This document shows positions 15,701-24,700 of a stretch of 64,000 nt of DNA, piece after piece. Under the pieces are notes generated by a model. That model saw only the letters and a list, made by a program, of their open reading frames with translations. It had not been told where the DNA came from and did no database searches. Every line of letters begins with the position of its first letter. The stretch's first letter is position 1. This DNA comes from Phoronis australis (taxonomy: Eukaryota > Phoronida > Phoronidae). Position numbers and translations under genes: made by a program. The stretch lies in contig NMRA01000953.1 in NCBI GenBank assembly GCA_002633005.1, forward strand, positions 2,857 to 66,856. The letters are read 5' to 3'.

Positions 15701-18700
15701 CGTTAACATGTTGACTTATTGGGTGCTCAAATATACTATAGTATATTTAGATTTATAAAACGCGAACTGTGACCTTGATCTGAAGAGGATTAAGCATTAA
15801 ATTCTCAAAGCATTGCCTTAGGACGATTTTATTATGAAATTTTAAGTATTGTATCTTCAATTTGTGTCCTTTTTATCAAGAAATAACCGCAAAAATCAAA
15901 AAATGTGAGACGCCATCTAAAAAAGTCCGGTCTTCACCACTGTGCTGTTCTACATGCACCAGCAGCGAGCCGCAGTGGTCTCGAAAACTGACTTTGACTA
16001 AGTATCATGAAGAGTTGCATGTGTGGAGGATCAGACAGTATTTCAGATTTTGAGTTTCCAAAAGAACCTAATAGATGCACCGATTCGTGAATCGGACGAG
16101 TGTATGGCAGTGTACAATGGATCAAGCGACCAGTTTAGGGGCCACGCTGTGGCCAGCCCAGTTTGAAAAGTCGTGCTTTGATCTGTACCAGAAGCCACAT
16201 TTTGTTGAGTTTCTCCATCGTGTAAGTGCATTTGGTGAAAAAAGTTGTATTACACTGTATGTGACACCATTGCTCAATGGGAACGTAGTTGTCAGACAGA
16301 TATTGAGTATGAGCTTCAGCATCAAATTGTGACTAAGATAATGAATGTGGTTGAAGTTTCCTTCAGTCTATTCTTGTTTATGATTTTGTGGGGACGCATG
16401 CTGTCCACAAAAAGCCAGGCAAATAGGTAGTCACGATCGCAGCCGGCACAACGGTGCTAAGTTTTCATAATTTTGTAACAGAACAGATAGAAACGAGAAC
16501 CATTTCCCAGAAATGAAATCTAGTCAGCATCACTATAATTAGATATGGATGTTACTTATAAACGCACTCGGTATTCGAAGAAATGTTTTCAGTGAACTAT
16601 ACTCGCGACAGAGGTTTGACAGTCAGGGAAAAAACGTCAGTTATGCTTACAGTTCAAGACGCATCTTATTCGTGATTAGAAAATAAAATCGTGATTTAGT
16701 AAAATTAGTGAAATCAGTACTGCCCCCCGACTGAGTAGGGACCGACTCGGCTTCACTAGCCGAAGATGCCGGTGCGTGAGGGTCAACATCGTACGGCGTC
16801 AAACACACACAGTGTGGCGATATGGCGAGGTTTAACTCATTACCTGTTTCACCTATGACATGACTGTTGTCTTCACACACATCTTCATACATGTTTTCAT
16901 AATACTCGTCAAGCTTGGCCTCAGTCTCCCTATCTTTAAAAGTCACTACTATCCACCACTGCATGGACATACTGCCAACTGATCAACGTCTTGAATAGGT
17001 GACATCGAGTGTCGGGAATCAAAAAATCATTATTTTTTCTTTAAAACTCAAAATTCCTCAATTATTCCCCACAAGTGCTTGTTAGAGTCTACATGTATGT
17101 TACAGATTTATTTTACACCATTTAAAACCGTGAAAAGTGCAAAACTCCATTGTAGGGATGCTTTTTAAAACGCAACTTAAAAAAGTCTTAGGGACCCCAC
17201 TATACATGTAGGTTACAGGTAATTTACACGAAAACATCTCAGACACTTTCTTCTTTAAAAGAAAGCATTGGGTGTAGCCAGAGTAAAGACCTAAGTCAAG
17301 TCTTAAACAGTAAAATGTGCGGCGTGATTTTGACCAGCATAGTGCCAATGGTGACAAGAGAAATATCAAAGACGAACCAACTCGCGGTGTTCGAGATAAA
17401 AACGGAGTTTATCACTTTATCGTGGAACACATCAGTGTACAGAAACATTTGGGTAGTTTATTTTCCAGCATTTGTATTTTTCCAGGATAGTGTCACTTTG
17501 ATATTATCGTCTACCCTGTGCATCAAACTGCCTGAGAGAAAGGATTCTAAACAACACGCAGGAATCCGTGAGTGCGGCCACAAGTGATGATGCTTTAGTT
17601 TGAACGGGAATAAGAAGGAAAATGTTCTTAATCGTCTTGTAACCTTAATTTCATGCGAGGCATGTATTCATTTAGCCTGTTCGTGTGGTTTCAGCAACCG
17701 TCAACCCAGAAGATTTTCTGTATTCATGAGGAAGTACACTAGACATTTCTAAACACCAGTATATTAAAATGCTTTTGCTCTTTTAATCAACAAGAAGTTT
17801 GGTTATATGCTTTGTTTTACATTGCTGGCCCTCCTAGCATTGGGAAACTGTCTGGAGCCAAGCACTGATCTCTTGGCATTGCTAAATTATACATTAAAAC
17901 CTCGGCCCTTTTTTCGGTACATGTATCGTTCATTAACTCTGCTGGCCACGAGCACTGGTCCAAGTTCGTTTATGTGAAGCAGGGCAATTACTGCTTAAGT
18001 GACAACTTGGCAGAAAAACACTGTTCTTAAAAAATCCCAATAATATTCATATCGATTGCGGAATTTACATGTAGGTGATTGAAGCAATTAACGTAATAAC
18101 TGGCCTCACTTACGGTACAGGCAAGTTGATGTTTCCAGCTGATTTAACTGTTGTTTTCGTTGGTCACCAGAAAAGGCTTCACAAGCTCCCATATCGACAA
18201 TAGTTAAACATAATATTCAAATATTTTGCAGGCAGGTTCATACCTGGCGTAATGAATAGATTATCGTATTGGCACAGGCAGGCAAACTCTGCAACTTTAC
18301 TCTGAGTACCTGTATTTAATGGGCCATTTATGTAATATGTAAACTGGTAATAATATAACTGACGTGTATGGTAGTACATGTATGTGTGTATAGAATAATC
18401 AGTATCCAGTTACCCGTTCTATTGTTGTTTAAAGTGAATTTAGCCAGACGGGTCGAAGGAATGCTCCCCAGGAACGGTAAAGCCTCCCATGGAAGCCAGT
18501 TTCCCTATTGAAACTGGGGAACAGTAAACGTTTACCAAAATTTTTGGGTAAGTAAAACGTGCTAGGTCTCAGGTTGAGTCCGAGTCTGCGGCACACACAG
18601 CGTACGTGAAATTCATAAACTCCCTGGTACTGTAAGAAGCCTTGGGGTAACATAAAAAAGAAAGTCGTCTTGTTAACACGACAAGAACAATAGTCTACAG

Positions 18701-21700
18701 ATCATCCTCAGTGGTCGTACATGTAGGGTTACAGTAGGCCTTAGACCTTTCTACGCTTAGGGTTCTCCATTGTGTCGTATGATCAATTTCTCATTATTTT
18801 TTTATATTTTTGTGGGATCTGATGAAACATTAAATCACTGTGTACCGTGGCGTTGCTACAGTAACTATAGCTTCACCCTATTTTCGCTTCGTTGGTGAAT
18901 ACGTGAACACTTTCTGAGATCGGTTGTAATAGTATGCCAAAGCTTTAAGTGATATTGAAATGTTTGGCTTCACAAATCCTCGGGAAAACTAGGTATGATA
19001 AAAATAGCTTATTTCAATAGTTTCTGTCAGTAAATGTACGTCTTTTGCATCTCAGCAGATTAAAGCATAAACATTCGACGTTCTATAGTGCTTGCGGGTG
19101 GATTTTTCCCAATAAAACATTTTTTGTGTACTCTGCACAGTGAAGCAATTCACGTGAAACACAGATTTGTAATGAGCTGATTATACAGCTTATTACATGG
19201 TGGAGTTGTTATGCCCCGTAATCTAGAGGCCAAAAGGAATTTGGAGAATTGTGTAATAATTCTACATAACCCCTAAGAGATCAAGATATCGACTGAGAAC
19301 ATGTAATATTCTATTTCTACCACATACCGAACGATAAACATTACAATAAATCGATCTACTTTTCTCGAATCGCCGACCTTTGCTACTACTTTCTATATCA
19401 AACACTCGGAGTTGGAAATCGTGACCTTCTAAGAAACGCCGAGGTCATTCTTGTTAAAATATTGTTTTTACTCTAGATCAACTGAAAATTAAAGCAAAAT
19501 AGAAATAAAGTGACTCTATAAAATAAGTTTTAGGCAACTAAAGTTCCACCCTGACAATTTCGTCTGCTAAAGTAAGTTACCACTGGTTACTGGGTATAAT
19601 GTACAAGTCAAAGGATCCCGACGACATGTTACCCGCATTTAAACTAAAGACCAATAATTTACAACTGAGAGAAAATGACAGCTTAACTTTACTGACTTAA
19701 AGATGTAGTTTTTATTGAAAGTGAGCCTCATATTTTTCACAGCGTATAAATGTCGGTACAATGTGGTTTGTTGAGCATGGGATTATTGCGCGTCATTATA
19801 TAAGTATTCACTTTTGATGAAACTCTAGGAAGCGAGCTCGAGTTCGGCATCGGGTTCTCGCCGTATGCATATCACGAATCGAGACATAACGTTATACGAA
19901 ATACTTTTCACACATACCCAAAGATCTCTTTTAATGTGTGTATTCGCCAAATCTGTCCGTCATGAGTGAGGCGGCGAGAAAATTCTGTGTTAAATTTCCT
20001 TTCACTTAATGAGAAAAATTCATACTAAATAATCTGTTTTAGTTGTTAACAATTTATTCATTTAAAATTTGTTAACAGCTTCACAGTGTAAGAGTGGAAT
20101 TTTTTTCCGTGCTGGCGTAAGAATTTTGTTTACCATAGCAATATACCTTCCGTAGTACTCAATAGATGCCGGGCAGTCATAGTGTAAAGAGCATTAAAGT
20201 ACTTTTTATGTGTTTGCATTGTACATGTACATGTACATTTTCACCAGTTGTCAATTTTTATCAAAGTATATCAGCGTCTATTGATATAGTGTTTTGAGTT
20301 TTTCTTTCGTTTTTTGTTGCTCAGTATTTCGTTTTGCATTTGTTTAAAACACCAGCATAGAGTAGTGGGAGGTTGTGAAGATATGAATACCTCCAGTAGC
20401 ACATGTACCGTGAGTGTTAATCAATCTTCCTAGATTTTAACGGGGAATGACAGCACGGTACTAATCAGCGTTACCAGCCCAAGAGATGATAAGGGTTATC
20501 AGTACCATTGCTGTTACGGAAAGGTAGTTCTTTCGTTTCATACCGATTGATAACTCCTTTATTACACGCCTGTGTCAACACGTATATGTGATTTGTTTAG
20601 CTATATTTCATGTTTTCATGTTGGCTCGTGCGAAATTTAGTTTTGTTGTGCTGAACTGGATATGAATGCATGTCACCTTCAAACTTTCTATAAATTGGTC
20701 ACTTGGGATCCGTTTCCCAACCGGGTTAGTCGTCGACACGGCGCAAGTTCATGTAAAGGGAACCCTGTATGGTCTTAATCGTACAGCTTGCAGGGTTAAT
20801 ATCACTGATAATGAAATCTCTTGACATTACATTAGGCTACAACTACCCAATCATTGCATTTAGCGGCCCGGTCACAATACACGTATTTATGTTTTGCTTA
20901 GGTCCATTACTATATGTATAAGTCGACGTTAGATGATAGAAATCGTGACATCGTTCCCTCCCGGCGACCCACTGCAGCGTGTGTCATATTATTCACTGAA
21001 AAGTCCATTGTAGGCCATGGAGAGTATAAAATTCGCGTCTCTACTTGATCGTTTTAAAAACCCGTTGAACAAGTACTTGGTCTTAATGATATACCTGCAG
21101 ATTGTTTGCCTAACCTAGGAAAGGAGCTTGCGCATGAGTTAAGAGGGTTCGACAATTGTAAACTATTTTTGATTTTTAAAACATATGTTTTTGTCACTGC
21201 CAACCACAAATTTAGGAGGTCACTGCATTAGTTTATTCTTTAGAATGACCTAAATTAATCCGTCTTCTGGCAAAAATGTGAAATTTATATGGGTTAATGA
21301 AAAGTCACCTCTAATTGATATATCGACACAAGTCTTTTTCAAAGCAGATTAATTTTACTGCAGATTGTCATTTTTATGTTTTGAACACTTTAAGTTGGTA
21401 CAAATAAACGCGTTTTTTGATGGAGAGTACCTAACGTTTTCACGTTTTAGCTTCTACAAAAACTTGCACCGATGATGTGCATCACATTTCTACAAAATCA
21501 GAAGAAAAAATAGGCGGTAGTCAACTTTTTGAGCTCTAATCGTCACACACACGTCACGCATAATCTCAAAAACATAAAATAGTTTAATAATTTTTGACTT
21601 CTTTCTAAACAACGGGTATTTCAAAAGCTTTAATTTTTGCGGATCTCGACTTTATATATCGACCGCCAGATTCATGAAATATGCCCTATCACTAAACTAA

Positions 21701-24700
21701 AAAGCTTTTTACCTCTTGAGCACAAAAACTTGATACTGAAATCCAAGCATGTTCTTCCAAGTTGATCGTTGTTTAAGCACAGCAGTCCTTCTGTTGGGGT
21801 ACACTTATGTTTAAGTCTCATTCCTCCAGGTACAGGCGTATCTTGCGTAAATTCTTGACCGTCGGCACGGCATCTTGCTTTCGTTGGGGTTAAGCCTCTG
21901 CAAACATCTCCCTGTAAATTTTTATATTTTAGTTTCTGGCAACAAAGTGGATAACATCAGAAAATTCTTACTATTGTAATAAAAATATAGTACATTTCTC
22001 AACTTACTGGTGTGATGAGGATAAAACTTATGGGAATCCCTTCGAGGGTCGGGAATATTATCACTAGAAACAAAGAATTTTGAAAATTCAACATTTGTGG
22101 TGGTCGTTTTGACACCAACAACAGTCAAAGGCTCACCTTCGCGCAAATATAAAGAGAAATATTGGTATCAAAATGTTAAAGTAGTTTTGCCATCTAAGTC
22201 TACAACAGTGTGATCTGGGACATAGGTTGATCTAATAGTCACTAAATGTATTTATAATCACCGTGACACTAAACTAAATTTTGCTTCTCGATAAGTATGA
22301 TTTCAACTGAAATATACAGATAAGTTCTCACTTATTGAACCAAACTCAAAGATTAGTCCATTTCCATGTCAAGATGACACCAATATCACGGAAGATTAAT
22401 ATATTTACGAACTAAATTCTGGGATTTACTTCGTGTTTAACTGCTTTATTCCTCAAAACATCGCGATACACCAGAAACTGCAATACATGTACGTGTGTCT
22501 AAAATACTTGGACATTTGCCTCCATCCGTGCCCATCAGGGACTGCTCAGTGAAGCCTAACATGATTAGTCTTCAGTGACTGTAATAACTTACTAAATGAT
22601 AAAGTTGTTCGGCATCTGCGTTGCCAGTTGGGTCATCTCTGTCAAACCAACCTGTCCAGAACTCTGAATAAAGCAAAATCAAGCTGTACGATATGTGTTA
22701 TTAAAATTTATCTACGAATAACCTGTTGATCGATACCAGTAACAGGGCTCTCGTGTTTTTAGTTCAGGTGTTTTGTGCAGTGGGCCCAGCCATGAGGTCT
22801 GCGGACGTATGCACCGTGAATGACACCAGACCACTCGTTTTTGTTAAGATCTTTTGTGTTATCGGCGAGGAAAGTGCTTGCCTGTTTTAATTTTGTTTTC
22901 AAGTGATATACATTTACATGTATTGGAGAATACACAGAACACATAAGGAAAATATTACAAACCCAGAAATTGCAAAGCATTATATCTGGACAATACACAG
23001 ATGAAAGTACATTTAGTAAATATAGAACTACTGTACATGTATAAGCATGAAAGTAGTAAACGATGTAAGCATTCAAATATTCATAAAATTTTGCTATTAC
23101 TAAATTATTACAAATGGAATCATGTACAGATATGAAAATGAAAAGCAACGAGATTTGTAAGCAATGGTTAAAAGTAAATCAAATCATTGTCGAAGTTTAG
23201 TATAACATTTGATAAATAAATGATAAAAATGTAACTTTAGTAGAGATAGCTTTACAAGAATTGAAAGCATTTACAAATAGTTGGTTTTTCATTGAGTGCA
23301 CGAGAGAGTTTCTCGGGTATTCGATGAGGGGACATTTTAAAAAAACATGAGGATAGAATTGATGGTCAATACATTTACAGTTTGAAGAGACATTACTGAA
23401 GTTGCAAAACTTGTCGGAGTCGAGGAAAATACGGCATCTCGATCGGCACATTGCTCTAACGTTTTCGTTGGGAAGCAAGGATTGAGTTGTCAAAATTATG
23501 AAAAACAGTTTTAACTGTTCACGCGATAAGCTGACACGAGTAATCCGTGTTTTGAGCTGCTAAACAGACTGCATGTAAAACCAATTAGGTCACTGGATAA
23601 TTTCAACACCTCCGTCTGCCGCCAGATGTCAGGTAACGCAACCGAACGTGCCGCTATCGAGTAGAACTACTCGATCTAAATTGACACAAAATGGGTTATT
23701 TTTGGGTGGCATTCTCCTTTAACTCATTCAAGGAATAAAGATATAATTAAAACACTTGCATGAAAAAGAAACGTGAAAATTTGTCGTCGAATAAAATGCG
23801 ATGCATCCAGATATGAAAGGTAAGCAAACCCATTTTTGGTGGTAGCGCCTTCCACTGTTCAAAGAAAAGATATCTCATAACCATGCTCAAGTGATTTGGT
23901 CGATAGAAAGCCAGACGTAATTTATGTACGTCGAATCCGTCCGAATATAGAAATGTGCTATTGTCATGTAAATCGGTCAAGGAACTTCGGAGATAAGGAG
24001 ATTCTGAAGTGAAATAGATAAGATAGCACTAGAGGCACAACTACAAATACATTAAATTCGTCGGTAAGTCTTTGTCCTACAAATATACCATGGCGAGAAA
24101 AAGTCAAACGGCCACTACGAGGTAAAAGCTGTCCGAAAATCACTGTCAATTATGCTCCTCCCACAACAAACACGTATGCTATTTTTTATAATGGTCGTGA
24201 TTCGTCGGATAAGGAGATGGAGAACAAAAGCAAATTTTTAAACTCTATCTGTTCACACAAAAATGCCTCTAGGAGGCACCTACCAGACTGAATGGAACAG
24301 TCCTCTTTCAAATAGAAACACACGTATCAATTTCAAAAACTATCCTTAGTGTAGTTAGGCCGATTGAGACACTGACTGAGTAAGCCAAAAACAAGTAAAA
24401 ACGGCTAATAGGTGCGGCAGAATATGTCGAATGACTCGAAAACGAGATAAAGGCGTTGCCTTTTTACCAAACACCTGTTTCCAAATTTCATGAACATCCG
24501 TAAATTCGTAGATATATGTAATGATGGAAAACGTCTAAAATTGCCACTAGGCAAAACAGAGATAGCATGAACTTCGAGATACATCAAGAATTTTCCTGTA
24601 GTGGGCGCTGTTGTCCTACGGGGGTTCTGCGCGCCGTCTGTGAACAACTTCTGTCGGGTCATCAGGTCGTATGCAAATGTGAATTCTCATGTAGTAATTG

